A DNA stretch of 64,000 bases from Firmicutes bacterium ADurb.Bin193 (GTDB lineage: Bacteria; Bacillota; Clostridia; Monoglobales; Firm-18), in assembly GCA_002070105.1 (NCBI GenBank), contig MWCQ01000008.1:1-64000 (forward strand), read 5' to 3'. Both the position numbers and the translations under genes were made by a program. This document shows, one piece after another, positions 26,441 to 37,251 of this stretch. The notes under the pieces were generated by a model. The model was not told where the DNA came from. It did not search any database and worked only from the letters and a program-made list of their open reading frames with translations. The first letter of the stretch is position 1. Every line of letters starts with the position of its first letter.

Positions 26441-29400
26441 TTTCGCATAGTTTACGGCAGGGCGGGTAGCGGTAAAACCTCGCTTTGTTTTAATATTATT
26501 GCCAATTTTTTGAGCAAAGATACCTCGGACATTTTATATATTGTGCCCGAGCAGATTTCACTTCAGACGGAGCGCAGCGTTTTAAAAGCGTTCGGAACAC
26601 AGACAAGCCGTATCGATGTTTTAAGTTTTGAGCGTCTTTGCGGGCGTGTGTTTTCCCGTGTCGGTCCAGTGTATGCCGACTACATAGACAACACAGGAAA
26701 GCAAATGCTTATGCAGCGCGTTCTATTAAATATGAAAAGCAAACTTACCGTTCTTTCGGGCGCCGCCGAAACGGACAGTTTTTCAAAGATTGCGGTAAAA
26801 ACCGTAAGCGAGTTCAAGCGCCATAATATAACTCCCGAAATGCTTCTTTCGGCCGCCGACCGTGTCGACGGCCCTTTTAAGCTAAAGCTGATTGATATGG
26901 CGCTTATCTACTCCGAATATGTTAAGCAGTTTACGCCGCCGTACTCTGACGAGGACGACAGCCTTTTTGTGTTGCTCGAAAAAATAATAAAACACGATTT
27001 GTACAGGGACTGCCATGTTGTTATAGACTCGTTTACGAGCTTTTCGGCAAAACAGCTTGCGGTTGTTGCGGAGCTTATGAGGCGTTGCGGGTCGGTTACC
27101 GTTTCTCTTACCAGTGATTCTTTAAACCCTCCGCAAAGCATTGCCGATATTTTTTATGCCTCCAAGAAAACCGCTACAAAACTTTTTGACCTTGCCCGCG
27201 AAAACGGCGTTGAGGTTCTTCCCAACATCTATGCGGGCGAGTGTAAGAAATATTCGGATAATCCCGAACTTTTGCACCTTGAGGAAAACTATTTCAGATA
27301 TCCCGCAAAAATATACGATGCCCCCACAAAAAATATTAAGATTTTTTCAGCAAACAATTACTACGGTGAGGTTTCTTCCCTTGCGGAGCATATAATCCGC
27401 CTTTGCAGGGAGGAGGGCTGTCGCTTCCGCGATATTGCGGTTATCACAAAGGCATTTGATACTTATGCGCCGATAATCCGTCATGTTTTTGAAGAGTACG
27501 GTATTTTATTTTATCTTGACGAAAATTACAGCGCTCTGTCGCGACCCTTTACAAGTGCGGTGCTTTCGGTTTTAGAGGCGGTCATTCGCAATTTTGCGTT
27601 TGACGCCGTTTTCACATGGCTTAAATCCGATTATTGCGACGCTGACAAGGAGGATATTTTCCTGCTTGAAAACTATGTTATCGCATGCGGGAATACCGCT
27701 AAAATGTGGACAAGCCCCGATGATTGGAGCTTTGTGCCAAAGGGCTTTGACAGTGACAGCCTTACTAAAGTAAACGAGATTAAAAATCGCGTTCGACTTC
27801 CTCTTATCTCCTTCGCCTCAAAGTTTTCGGGGCGCAAGACGGTTAAAGAAATTTCACTGGCATTTATGGAGTTTTTATACGAGTCGGGGGCGGCAAGGAT
27901 ATTAAATAAAAAGGCGGAGGATTTTCGCGCCCGGGGATTGATTGACAAAAGCGATTCACTGCTTGCCGTATGGAACGCCGTTACGGGCGCAATCGACAGC
28001 ATGGTACTTGCTATGGGTGACAGTTATATTTCCTTTGAAAAATACTACTCAATATTAAAATCGGGGCTTTCGGAGGCGCAGATCGGACAGATTCCCCCGA
28101 CAGTCGATCAGGTCATTGTATGCCCTATTGACCGTTTTATCAATAAAGAGGCGAAGTATGTCTTTATTATTGGCACAACAAACGGCGTATTCCCTTCCGG
28201 CTACACAAGCGAAGGTCTTATATCGGACAGCGAAAGGGTATCTCTTTCGGACCTCGGTATTGAGCTTGCCGACGACACGCTTACCATGCAGGCGGGCGAA
28301 AACTATGTTATATACTCCGCGCTTACCAGCGCCCTATCAAAGCTCTTCCTCTTCTATCCCATTGCCGACAACGACGGCAAGGCTCTTTATCCGTCCCTTG
28401 TCATCGACCGTATAAAAAGCATATTCCCCAATGTTTCAAAGGGGGATAATATTTTTGAAAAGGACGATGTGACCGACGGACTTGAGGGGCTTACTCCGTC
28501 GTTTAACAAAATGCTTGCAAACAGGGAAAAATACAGCTCCGTTATGGAGTGGTTCCGCGAAAACTACCCCGAAAGGCTTGACAGGGCGCTTGCCGCGCTT
28601 TCATACACAAATCTTCCCCAAAAGCTTTCGACAAAGGCTGTATCCCTTCTTTACGGCGAAACGCCGCGGGGGAGCATATCCCGCGCGGAGCTTTACAACA
28701 AGTGCGGATTTGCATACTTTTTAAGGTACGGACTTCGGGCGGAGGAACGCCCCACCCACAGCATTGAACCAATGGACGCGGGAACTTTTATGCACGCAAT
28801 AATCGAGGAGTATTCAAACTTTTGCGATGGTGAAGGCTGGGACAGCATTACAAAGGAAATTTGCGACCAAAAAGCAGGCGAGATAACAGAGAGGATTCTT
28901 TGTGAAAATCTCGGCGAGTTTTATACCTGTTCACCGAGCTTTCCGTACCTTCTCAAAAAGATAAAAAAGATTATGTCAACCACCGCATGGAGCGTTACGG
29001 ATTTTTACAGAAGGTCTCCGTTTGTGCCCTTGGGGTATGAGATTTCCTTCAAGCCCGGAGGCTCCTTCCCTCCGATTGAGATTGATGCCGGCGGGACAAA
29101 GGTTGTGCTTACCGGCGTGGTGGACAGGGCGGATGTGTGGAGGACGGAAAACGGCAACTTTGTAAGCATTGTCGACTATAAATCAAGCTCAAAAACAATT
29201 GATTTTTCACAAATACTCTGCGGCATACAAATTCAGCTTCCGATATATATAAAGGCGGTATGCGAGGCTCTGTCGAAAAAAGAGGGGGTCAAAGTCATGC
29301 CCGCCGCAATGCTTTATTATAAAATAGATTCGCCCATCGTATCGGCGGACCGCAATATGTCCGACGAGGAGATTTGGGAAAAGGTTGAGGAAAGCCTTAA

Positions 29401-29743
29401 AATGCAGGGGCTTACCCTTGAAAGCGAAAAAATTGCAGAGGGGATAACCTCTGTTTTCGCCGTCAGGTCAAGGGCTACAAGCGAGCAGATTGACCTGGTG
29501 TGCAAAACGGCTTACAACCGCCTTAAAGGCGCATTTTCGGGCATTATATCCGGCAGAATAGACATTAATCCCGTAAGGGTGTCGGGGCAAACCGCGTGCG
29601 AGTGGTGTGCGTATAAAAGCGTATGCGCTTTTGACCCGTCGCTCCCGGGAAATGAGTACAAAAACATAAGGAAAATCGACAGGGAGGAGTTTTTCGATCA
29701 TGCCGCTAAATTGGACAGAGCAGCAGAAGCTGGCGATAACTGA
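26435..29743 (+). CDS. addB: ATP-dependent helicase/deoxyribonuclease subunit B
   Basis: An 1102-residue subunit of AddAB, the RecBCD counterpart that resects double-strand breaks and recognises Chi. Walker A G-R-A-G-S-G-K-T at 8-15. C-terminal nuclease with D-Y-K-S and four cysteines for an Fe-S cluster: C near 757 (N-K-C-G-F) and C-E-W-C-A-Y-K-S-V-C near 1055-1064. TTG start, because the nearby ATG at 26427 is out of frame and stops at once. Overlaps addA by 44 bp, so translation is coupled. Confidence 0.94.
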   Translation: MSFRIVYGRAGSGKTSLCFNIIANFLSKDTSDILYIVPEQISLQTERSVLKAFGTQTSRIDVLSFERLCGRVFSRVGPVYADYIDNTGKQMLMQRVLLNMKSKLTVLSGAAETDSFSKIAVKTVSEFKRHNITPEMLLSAADRVDGPFKLKLIDMALIYSEYVKQFTPPYSDEDDSLFVLLEKIIKHDLYRDCHVVIDSFTSFSAKQLAVVAELMRRCGSVTVSLTSDSLNPPQSIADIFYASKKTATKLFDLARENGVEVLPNIYAGECKKYSDNPELLHLEENYFRYPAKIYDAPTKNIKIFSANNYYGEVSSLAEHIIRLCREEGCRFRDIAVITKAFDTYAPIIRHVFEEYGILFYLDENYSALSRPFTSAVLSVLEAVIRNFAFDAVFTWLKSDYCDADKEDIFLLENYVIACGNTAKMWTSPDDWSFVPKGFDSDSLTKVNEIKNRVRLPLISFASKFSGRKTVKEISLAFMEFLYESGAARILNKKAEDFRARGLIDKSDSLLAVWNAVTGAIDSMVLAMGDSYISFEKYYSILKSGLSEAQIGQIPPTVDQVIVCPIDRFINKEAKYVFIIGTTNGVFPSGYTSEGLISDSERVSLSDLGIELADDTLTMQAGENYVIYSALTSALSKLFLFYPIADNDGKALYPSLVIDRIKSIFPNVSKGDNIFEKDDVTDGLEGLTPSFNKMLANREKYSSVMEWFRENYPERLDRALAALSYTNLPQKLSTKAVSLLYGETPRGSISRAELYNKCGFAYFLRYGLRAEERPTHSIEPMDAGTFMHAIIEEYSNFCDGEGWDSITKEICDQKAGEITERILCENLGEFYTCSPSFPYLLKKIKKIMSTTAWSVTDFYRRSPFVPLGYEISFKPGGSFPPIEIDAGGTKVVLTGVVDRADVWRTENGNFVSIVDYKSSSKTIDFSQILCGIQIQLPIYIKAVCEALSKKEGVKVMPAAMLYYKIDSPIVSADRNMSDEEIWEKVEESLKMQGLTLESEKIAEGITSVFAVRSRATSEQIDLVCKTAYNRLKGAFSGIISGRIDINPVRVSGQTACEWCAYKSVCAFDPSLPGNEYKNIRKIDREEFFDHAAKLDRAAEAGDN

Positions 29744-32700
29744 AAAGGGTAAAAATGTTCTTGTTTCGGCGGCGGCAGGGTCGGGAAAAACCGCCGTTTT
29801 GGTCGAGCGCGTGATAGGTCTGGTGACTGACCCTTCCTCCCCCGTTCCGATTGATCGCCTTCTTATCGTAACCTTTACAAATGCGGCCGCCAACGGTATG
29901 CAGGTCAAAATCCGCGAGGCGCTTAAAACAATGCTTGATCAAAACCCCGATAGCGAATACCTTGCAAAACAGCTTACTCTCTTTCCGCGGGCGATGATTA
30001 CCACGGTGCACTCCTTTTGTCAGACCCTTATACGCAACAACTTTCACAGGCTCGGCATAGCCGCCGACTTTGAAATCGGTGACGAAACCTCTTTGTCGCT
30101 GCTTAGGCAGAAGGCGTTTGACACCGTTATAGAAAATAGATACGAAAACCCGACCCATGCCTTTGATTCCCTTGTAGGAGGGTTTGGAGGAAAGCGTGAC
30201 GACAGCGCACTTTTCGGAATCGTTCTCTCATTGTTTTTCTTTACTCAAAGCACCGAAAACCCGAAGGCCTGGCTTAAAAGCGCCCGCGACGATTATTTTT
30301 CGGGCAGCGGGATAAAAAAATGGGCGGGGTATATTCTTTCCTGCGCCGAAGTTGAGGCAATGAGTATGGCAGGGGAGTATGAAAAAGCCTTAACGGTAAT
30401 CGAGAGTGCCATAGGGCTTGATAATTACCGCGACACCTTTATTTATGAGCGTGATATGCTTTTATCCCTTGCCGACAGCTTCAAAACCGACTGGGACAGG
30501 GCAAGAGAGGCACTTTCTTGTGTTGAATTTGACAAATTACCGAGAAAGAAAAAGGATTCTGACGACAGCGCCGCCGCCTATGTCCAAAAAATCAGAAACG
30601 GCGTTAAAAAGCATATTTCAAAGCTTTCCGATACTTTTTTCGCACCTTTATCCGACATAGAGCGGGACAACGGCTTTTTGGGGGCTGTTGTTGGCGAGCT
30701 TTGTGATATAGTATCGGACTTCTCCGATGAGTACGCCCTCGAAAAGAGGAACAAAAACCTTTTGGACTTTAACGATTTGGAGCATTTGGCGCTTTTGCTC
30801 CTTCAGGATACCGATGCCGCAGACGAGATTAAAAATCGGTTTGACTATGTTTTGGTAGACGAGTATCAGGATACAAACGGTGTTCAGGATGCAATATTCC
30901 GCGCGGTTTCAAGGGGCGATAACCTTTTTATGGTGGGGGATGTAAAACAGAGCATTTACGGCTTTAGAAACGCCCGACCCGATATTTTTACAAACAGGGC
31001 GGACGATTTTTCGGACAGTCCCGAAAAGGGAAAACTGATATTTCTTCCGCATAACTATCGAAGCGCAAATCCGATTATTGATTTTGTCAACGGAATATTC
31101 GAGCGGCTTATGAGCACAGCTTACGGCGGAGTTGACTATACAAAGGGTCATGCCCTTGTCTGCGGTCGCGCGGAAAAAGTCGAATTCAGTCGGGTTGAGT
31201 TACATATTATCGACAAAAGGCTTGAGGAAAGCGAGGAACTTACCGAGGACGAACAGCTTACCGCCGAAATCGTGCGTGAGGCTATGTTTACTGCGGGCAG
31301 AATTAAAAGGCTTGTGGAGGTTGAAAAGCCCGAAATAACCGACCCGACAACGGGAGAGACCCGTCCGATAAGGTACAGCGACATTGCGATACTTGCACGA
31401 AAGAATAAAAATGTTGTAAGTATTTTTTCCGAACAGTTAAAAAGCCTTGGCGTGCCCTTTTACTGCGAGGACGATACGGGGAACTTTTTAATTTCCGGGG
31501 AAATATCCCCTGTTATGTCCCTGCTTAAAATTATAGACAATCCGCTTTCGGATATACCCCTTCTTGCAACTATGCGAAGCCCGCTGTTTATGTTTTCGGA
31601 CGAGGAGCTTGCGCTTATACGCTCCGAAGCGGAGGGCCCGTTTTACTACGCCGTGCAAAAGAGCAGCAATCCTAAGTGCAAAGCCTTTCTCGATACGCTT
31701 GCGCGTTACCGCAAAATGTCCTTTGATGAAAGCATTGAGTTTCTTATACAAACGATTTTAAGCGAAACGGGGTATCTTTCCTTTTCCTCCTCCATGCCCG
31801 GCGGAAAGACAAGGGCGGCCAATCTTCGCCTTCTGTGCGAAAGGGCGGGGCGTTTTGAGGCGGGCGGCTATAAAGGTATCTCCGATTTTATAAGCTATAC
31901 CGAGGCTATGGAGGAATTTTCGCAAGGCTATTCCGTTGCGAAAATCGCGGGGCAGAACGACAACGCGGTGAGCATTATGAGTATTCACAAAAGCAAGGGG
32001 CTTGAATTCCCCGTTGTATTTTTCGTGCGGTGCGGTGAGCGCTTTAACAAGACGGATTTGTCGGCGGGAATACAGTATGATGTTGAGCTTGGTCTAGGCT
32101 GTAACTTTGTCGATACGGACAGGATGATTAAATATCCTTCGCTTGCAAAGCTTGCGATTGCAAGAAAAAAACTGTACTCCCTTCTTTCGGAAGAAATGAG
32201 GATTATGTATGTCGCCCTTACAAGAGCAAGGGATATGCTTTATGTTGTCGGAAGCTGTGTTAAGGTTAATGACAAGCTTGAAGCATGGGAGGGCGCGGAC
32301 TGCACACCCTTCTCGATCGCGGCGCAAAATACCTTTCTTGAATGGTTAGGTATGGCATTGGGCAAGAAGGTGCGCTCGTTTGCCGAGGTCCATTCGGCAA
32401 GCGATATTGTCATTCAAAGTAGGGTGACAGCCTCGGCTCAGGATATAAAGCCGCAAGGCGCAGAGAGCGCTGAGTATTCCGAGGAGGTTGCAAAGCGCCT
32501 GTCATACACCTATCCTTACTTAAACTCAAAATATATTCCCGCAAAGCTTCCCGTAAGCCGCGCCGTCGGGTACACGCCCCGCAGTCTGAACCTTAAAAAG
32601 CCCGATTTTATGCAAAAGACGGACAGAATAACCGCCGCACTTAGAGGTACAGTTATTCACTTTGTGCTTCAGAATATTGATATTCAAAAAACAGGCAATC

Positions 32701-33107
32701 AAGAGGATATTCAAAAACAAATCGAAGATATGGTTATGAAGGGTATGTTGGAGGCAGAGCTTGCGAAGGTTGTAAATGCGGGCGATATCGAAAACTTTTT
32801 CAAAAGTAATGCCGGAATAAGAATGAAGCGGTCACCGAGGGTTGAGCGTGAAGTTAAGTTTTTCGTCGATGTTCCCGCGCGCGAGATTATGGATATTTCC
32901 GACGAAGCGGTCGCTGACGAAACGGTGCTTTTGCAGGGGGTTGTGGACTGTTGGTTTGAAGAGGACGGAGAGATTGTCATTATAGACTACAAAACGGGTG
33001 ATTCCGACAAGCCGGAGTATAAAAAACAGCTTGACTTTTACGCAAAGGGGCTTTCAAAAACCTTGGGTAAAAAGGTGCGGGAAACGGTTTTGTATCCGCT
33101 TATATAA
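29700..33107 (+). CDS. addA: ATP-dependent helicase/nuclease subunit A
   Basis: A 1135-residue UvrD-type 3'-5' helicase with a C-terminal RecB nuclease. Walker A A-A-A-G-S-G-K-T near 22, motif II L-V-D-E-Y-Q-D-T-N near 386, motif III-IV G-D-V-K-Q-S-I-Y-G-F-R, motif V-VI S-I-H-K-S-K-G-L-E-F-P and V-A-L-T-R-A-R. Nuclease motif G-V-V-D then I-I-D-Y-K-T-G near 1094. Shorter than B. subtilis AddA (1232) but all motifs are visible. AGGGAGGAG within the end of addB supplies the RBS. Confidence 0.95.
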   Translation: MPLNWTEQQKLAITEKGKNVLVSAAAGSGKTAVLVERVIGLVTDPSSPVPIDRLLIVTFTNAAANGMQVKIREALKTMLDQNPDSEYLAKQLTLFPRAMITTVHSFCQTLIRNNFHRLGIAADFEIGDETSLSLLRQKAFDTVIENRYENPTHAFDSLVGGFGGKRDDSALFGIVLSLFFFTQSTENPKAWLKSARDDYFSGSGIKKWAGYILSCAEVEAMSMAGEYEKALTVIESAIGLDNYRDTFIYERDMLLSLADSFKTDWDRAREALSCVEFDKLPRKKKDSDDSAAAYVQKIRNGVKKHISKLSDTFFAPLSDIERDNGFLGAVVGELCDIVSDFSDEYALEKRNKNLLDFNDLEHLALLLLQDTDAADEIKNRFDYVLVDEYQDTNGVQDAIFRAVSRGDNLFMVGDVKQSIYGFRNARPDIFTNRADDFSDSPEKGKLIFLPHNYRSANPIIDFVNGIFERLMSTAYGGVDYTKGHALVCGRAEKVEFSRVELHIIDKRLEESEELTEDEQLTAEIVREAMFTAGRIKRLVEVEKPEITDPTTGETRPIRYSDIAILARKNKNVVSIFSEQLKSLGVPFYCEDDTGNFLISGEISPVMSLLKIIDNPLSDIPLLATMRSPLFMFSDEELALIRSEAEGPFYYAVQKSSNPKCKAFLDTLARYRKMSFDESIEFLIQTILSETGYLSFSSSMPGGKTRAANLRLLCERAGRFEAGGYKGISDFISYTEAMEEFSQGYSVAKIAGQNDNAVSIMSIHKSKGLEFPVVFFVRCGERFNKTDLSAGIQYDVELGLGCNFVDTDRMIKYPSLAKLAIARKKLYSLLSEEMRIMYVALTRARDMLYVVGSCVKVNDKLEAWEGADCTPFSIAAQNTFLEWLGMALGKKVRSFAEVHSASDIVIQSRVTASAQDIKPQGAESAEYSEEVAKRLSYTYPYLNSKYIPAKLPVSRAVGYTPRSLNLKKPDFMQKTDRITAALRGTVIHFVLQNIDIQKTGNQEDIQKQIEDMVMKGMLEAELAKVVNAGDIENFFKSNAGIRMKRSPRVEREVKFFVDVPAREIMDISDEAVADETVLLQGVVDCWFEEDGEIVIIDYKTGDSDKPEYKKQLDFYAKGLSKTLGKKVRETVLYPLI

Positions 33108-33141
33108 AGTTGTGTTTTGTTAGGAGGGGTAAAGCAAATTA

Positions 33142-33168
33142 CGGATGGGTCAATACCCATCCCTACGA
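33142..33168. repeat. Palindromic repeat family A, copy 1
   Basis: CGGATGGGTCAATACCCATC followed by CCTACGA. Shares the frame GGAnGnGTCAAnACnCnTCCCTAC with the copy at 58759-58784. Inverted halves flank a CAATA/CAAGA centre. Confidence 0.6.
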
Positions 33169-33190
33169 TTTGTTCTGCGTTTAATTCAAA

Positions 33191-33223
33191 ACAATACGGA
33201 ACGGCTTTGCCGTTCCGTATTGT
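33191..33223. terminator. Bidirectional terminator between addA and the metY-like gene
   Basis: 15-bp stem ACAATACGGAACGGC/GCCGTTCCGTATTGT with a TTT loop. The flanking genes converge. Confidence 0.75.
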
Positions 33224-33233
33224 AATATAACGC

Positions 33234-34532
33234 TTAATATTTATTAGTTTTATCAGACCTTCGAAATGCGTTTTCGATATCCTCCATAATATCGTCTATA
33301 TGCTCTGTTCCCACCGAAAGCCTTATCATACTCGGAGTAATTCCGGCGCTTAGCTTTTCTTCGGACGAAAGCTGTTGGTGAGTGGTCGACCACGGGTGTA
33401 TCACAAGGCTCTTCAGATCCGCAACATTCGCAAGATGCGAGAAAACCCTAAGACTGTCAATAAACTTTTTGGCATCCTGCTCCGTCCCCTTTATGTCAAA
33501 GGTGAATATGGATCCTGCGCCCTTGGGAAAATACTTCTTTGCAAGGCTAAAATATTTATTGCCTTCAAGCGATGGATAATGTACTTTATCAACCTTTTTA
33601 TGTTCCGCAAGATACGCCGCAACCTTCTTGGCGTTTTCGACATGGCGTTCCACCCTTAAGCTAAGTGTTTCCACGCCCTGCAAAAGCAAAAATGCGTTAA
33701 AAGGACTTATTGCCGCGCCTGTATCGCGCAGAAGCTGAACCCTTGCCTTTGTGATATAAGCCGCCGCACCGACATCTATTGCATAGCGAATACCATGGTA
33801 GGTTTTGTCGGGCTGTGTAAAGTCTTTGAACTTTACAGGGTTGTTCCAGTCGAATTTTCCGCCATCAACGATTATTCCGCCGATTGATGTCCCGTGTCCT
33901 CCGATAAATTTCGTTGCGGAATGAACCACAATGTCCGCGCCGAATTCAATCGGCCTTATAAGATAGGGCGTTCCGAAGGTGTTGTCGACTATAAGCGGAA
34001 TCCCGAAGCTGTGCGCCGTTTTTGCCACCTCTTCAATATCAATAATATTGGTTTGAGGGTTACCTATCGACTCGATATAAACCGCTTTTGTGCGTTCGTT
34101 TATCGCCTCTGTAAAATTTTCGACCTTGTCAGGATTTACAAAGGTTGTTTTAATCCCAAGCTTCGGGAGAGTGACCGCAAACAGATTATATGTGCCGCCG
34201 TACAGAGTGTTTGCCGCAACAATTTCATCACCGCAGCTCGCAAGGTTCAAAATCGCATAGGTAATAGCCGCAGAGCCTGACGCCGTCGCAAGCGCTCCTA
34301 TTCCTCCCTCAAGCACCGCAATCCGCTTTTCAAAAACATCGGTTGTGGGGTTCATAATCCTTGTGTAGATGTTCCCCGTCTCGCGTAGCGCAAAAAGGTT
34401 TTCGGCATTTTCGGTGCTGTCAAAAACATACGAGGTTGTCTGGTAAATCGGAACAGCCCTTGATTTTGTGGCAGGGTCGGCACTCTGACCGGCGTGAAGC
34501 TGGTTTGTTTCAAATCTGAAATTATTGCTCAT
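33234..34532 (-). CDS. metY: O-acetylhomoserine sulfhydrylase (Cys/Met metabolism PLP enzyme)
   Basis: 432 residues from ATG 34532, which has GGGAGTG eight bases upstream; a GTG at 34541 is the alternative. PLP lysine in [12 protein letters not shown]-terminal [10 protein letters not shown]. The length and G-G-H-G-T-S-I-G-G match the sulfhydrylase type that makes homocysteine from O-acetylhomoserine and sulfide, rather than the 380-residue MetB/MetC types. Own promoter; no SAM riboswitch fits in the short leader. Confidence 0.9.
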   Translation of the reverse strand: MSNNFRFETNQLHAGQSADPATKSRAVPIYQTTSYVFDSTENAENLFALRETGNIYTRIMNPTTDVFEKRIAVLEGGIGALATASGSAAITYAILNLASCGDEIVAANTLYGGTYNLFAVTLPKLGIKTTFVNPDKVENFTEAINERTKAVYIESIGNPQTNIIDIEEVAKTAHSFGIPLIVDNTFGTPYLIRPIEFGADIVVHSATKFIGGHGTSIGGIIVDGGKFDWNNPVKFKDFTQPDKTYHGIRYAIDVGAAAYITKARVQLLRDTGAAISPFNAFLLLQGVETLSLRVERHVENAKKVAAYLAEHKKVDKVHYPSLEGNKYFSLAKKYFPKGAGSIFTFDIKGTEQDAKKFIDSLRVFSHLANVADLKSLVIHPWSTTHQQLSSEEKLSAGITPSMIRLSVGTEHIDDIMEDIENAFRRSDKTNKY

Positions 34533-34572
34533 TTCATTCACTCCCTTTAGGTAAATCCTATTATTTCAGCAT

Positions 34573-34601
34573 AGTATAACAGGCAATCATTACTTTGTCA
34601 A
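34573..34601 (-). promoter_or_regulatory. Promoter of the metY-like gene
   Basis: Minus-strand TTGACA (34596-34601), 17-nt spacer, TATACT (34573-34578), about 40 bp before the start codon. Confidence 0.75.
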
Positions 34602-34752
34602 TGATTTTTTATATCCAAAATACCACTTTTTTATATTGATTATAGTTTTGTATTGAAATATTGCCATTATTATGCTATAATGGAAAACAATGTGAGGTTT
34701 TAGCAGAAAACGACACCGTTAACCACCATAAGTAATCAGAGGGGGTTTTAAG

Positions 34753-37167
34753 ATGATGAAAAAAATTATATCCATTGCATTGGCGGCGGTTATTCTTGTA
34801 GGAATTTCGGGTTTTGTTCCCGCATTTGAAGAAAAAGCGTATGCAGATACTGAAGGTGATTATACCTATACCGTTTGGGCCGATAAGGCGACCATTACAA
34901 ATTTCGATTCTTCCGTAAGCGGCGAAATCACAATTCCGTCTACATTAGGGGGGTATCCCGTTATCGCTATCGGAAAGAATGCATTCAGACTCTGCTCCAA
35001 CCTTACAAGCATTGTTATACCCCATGGCGTAGAATCCATCGGAGAAAACGCATTTGAAAGATGCACAAAACTTGCAAGCATAATTATACCCGATAGCGTA
35101 ACAGCTATAAACCGAAATGCGTTTTTATATTGCAAAAGCCTTACAAACATCAATATACCCTACAGTGTGATAAGTATCGGAACTTATGTGTTTGATTATT
35201 GTGATAGTCTTACCGCCATAAATGTAGAGTCGGACAATCCGCTATACTGCAGTGAAGACGGTATTCTGTTTGATAAAAACAAGACCATTCTTATCCGATG
35301 CCCCGAAATGAAAACGGGCGATTACACCGTTCCCGACTCTGTTACAAAAATTGAACCTCATGCTTTTTCAACATGTAACAGCCTTGAAAACATATCAATA
35401 CCCAAAAGTGTATCGAATATCGGAACCAGTACATTTTATCATTGCAACGGGTTGCTTGCAATCAATGTGAGTGAGCAGAATCCGGCATATAGCAGTGAAG
35501 GCGAAGTTCTATTCAATAAAAACAAAAGCACTCTTATACAGTGTCCGGGAGGAAAAGCAGGGGCATACACCATTCCCCCAAGCGTAACAACCATTACCGA
35601 CCATGCGTTCAGTTATTGCTCCGCACTCACAAGCATAACAATACCCGATGGCGTAACAAGCATTGCCGACTATGCGTTCAGTTATTGCTCCGCGCTCACA
35701 GGCATAACAATACCCGAAGGCGTCACAAGTATCGAAGATCGTGTGTTTTTAGCCTGCACAAGCCTTAATAGTATTGTCATACCTAAAGGAATTACAAATA
35801 TTCAATTCAGCGCGTTTGACGATTGTGAAAATTTAACCGCATTTGTTGTAGACGAACAAAATACTTTATACAGCAGTGAAGACGGGGTTTTGTTTGATAA
35901 AACCAAGAGCATCCTAAAACTATGCCCGATAGGTAAATCGGGAGAATACGCCGTTCCCGACTTTGTAGCAACCATAGGACTGAATGCATTCAAAGGATGC
36001 TTCAAACTTGAAAGCATCTATATAAACGACAATGTTGCAACCATCGGCATGAGTGCGTTTGCAAGCTGCACCGGCCTTAAAAGTGTTAGAATATCGAGTA
36101 ATGTCGAAATTATTCCAAATAATGCGTTTGTAGATTGCACCGGCCTTATAAGTATAGTCATACCTGAGGGAGTCACACAGATATCTTACAAAGCGTTTTT
36201 AGGATGCACAGGCCTCACAAGCGTGACATTACCCTCCACCCTAACATTTATCGACAACAATGTGTTTGAAGATTGTATAAGTCTTACAAGCATAACAATA
36301 CCCAATGGAGTTACAATTCTTGATGAAAGTTTGTTTTTGAATTGTAAAAGCCTTACAAGCGTAACGATACCAAATAGTGTTACAACTATTGAAATGAGTG
36401 CGTTTGAAGGCTGTGAAAGCCTTACAAGCATAACGATACCAGAAAGCGTTACATTTATAAATAGCTTAGCATTTCGTGGTTGCAGTAGCCTTGAAAGCAT
36501 AATTATACCAGATAGCGTGAAAGGTTTCGGCAGCTATGCATTCTCAAATTGCACCGGTCTAAAAAGCGTAACGCTGCCCTCCGGCTTGAAGAGTATCAAT
36601 AATGGTTTGTTTCTTTCTTGCACAAGTCTTGAAAGAATAGTTTTACCTGACAGCGTTACAACCATTAAACCATCTGGATTTTCCAAATGCAGCGGTCTTA
36701 AAAGCATAGTTATACCGGACAGTGTAACAAGCATTTCAGACACTGCGTTTTCCAGTTGCCCCGCTGATTTAACCATTTACGGAAATGCAGGTTCATTTGC
36801 GCAGACATTTGCGACTGACAACGGAATTTTATTTGTGTCACCCGCTTCGCCCTATGATTTCGGGGTTTATATAACCTCCGCCGTATACAATGAGGAAAAA
36901 GGGCGGGCGGATGTATCCGTTTTGATACACAATGCAGAGGTTCAGGCGGCGGACCTTAAACTTAATCTTGCAATATTTGATTCCGACGGCAGGCTTGTAA
37001 AGGTTGCAGTATATGATGTCCCGCTTTCGGAAACACCGGGTGGCATACTGGATAAATCAATATCATTCTCATATTCCGCCGACACGGAATACTGTATAAA
37101 AGCGTTTTTATGGGATGGCTTTAATACGCTTACGCCTGTTTCAGCATCGGATTATTATGATATTTAA
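34753..37167 (+). CDS. BspA-like leucine-rich-repeat surface protein
   Basis: An 804-residue exported protein with a signal peptide (M-M-K-K-I-I-S-I-A, A-Y-A-D cleavage region). Residues about 35-690 are LRR_5 repeats of about 23 residues with the phrase L-T-S-I-T-I-P-x-x-V-T-x-I-x-x-x-A-F, interrupted three times by units containing Y-S-S-E-D-G-V-L-F-D-K. The last 100 residues form a beta module that resembles one in the two CE15-like esterases (L-x-V-A-L-Y-x-D-D-G-x-L-V, then K-A-F-L-W-D). No sortase signal or transmembrane anchor. Likely adhesion or surface binding. GGGGGTTTTAAG precedes the start. Confidence 0.87.
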   Translation: MMKKIISIALAAVILVGISGFVPAFEEKAYADTEGDYTYTVWADKATITNFDSSVSGEITIPSTLGGYPVIAIGKNAFRLCSNLTSIVIPHGVESIGENAFERCTKLASIIIPDSVTAINRNAFLYCKSLTNINIPYSVISIGTYVFDYCDSLTAINVESDNPLYCSEDGILFDKNKTILIRCPEMKTGDYTVPDSVTKIEPHAFSTCNSLENISIPKSVSNIGTSTFYHCNGLLAINVSEQNPAYSSEGEVLFNKNKSTLIQCPGGKAGAYTIPPSVTTITDHAFSYCSALTSITIPDGVTSIADYAFSYCSALTGITIPEGVTSIEDRVFLACTSLNSIVIPKGITNIQFSAFDDCENLTAFVVDEQNTLYSSEDGVLFDKTKSILKLCPIGKSGEYAVPDFVATIGLNAFKGCFKLESIYINDNVATIGMSAFASCTGLKSVRISSNVEIIPNNAFVDCTGLISIVIPEGVTQISYKAFLGCTGLTSVTLPSTLTFIDNNVFEDCISLTSITIPNGVTILDESLFLNCKSLTSVTIPNSVTTIEMSAFEGCESLTSITIPESVTFINSLAFRGCSSLESIIIPDSVKGFGSYAFSNCTGLKSVTLPSGLKSINNGLFLSCTSLERIVLPDSVTTIKPSGFSKCSGLKSIVIPDSVTSISDTAFSSCPADLTIYGNAGSFAQTFATDNGILFVSPASPYDFGVYITSAVYNEEKGRADVSVLIHNAEVQAADLKLNLAIFDSDGRLVKVAVYDVPLSETPGGILDKSISFSYSADTEYCIKAFLWDGFNTLTPVSASDYYDI

Positions 37168-37184
37168 TAGACGGTAAACTCCGC

Positions 37185-37212
37185 CTCCCGCCCGAAAGGG
37201 CGGGAGTTTTTT
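37185..37212 (+). terminator. Terminator of the LRR gene
   Basis: CTCCCGCCC-GAAA-GGGCGGGAG followed by six T; a textbook intrinsic terminator with a GNRA loop. Confidence 0.93.
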
Positions 37213-37251
37213 GTTTTCGGAAAAAAATTCTATAAATTTTCAAAAAAAGTA

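Noticed and set aside
34542-34752. Possible SAM riboswitch upstream of the metY-like gene
   Set aside because: The promoter sits only about 40 bp before the start codon, leaving no room for the S-box fold.
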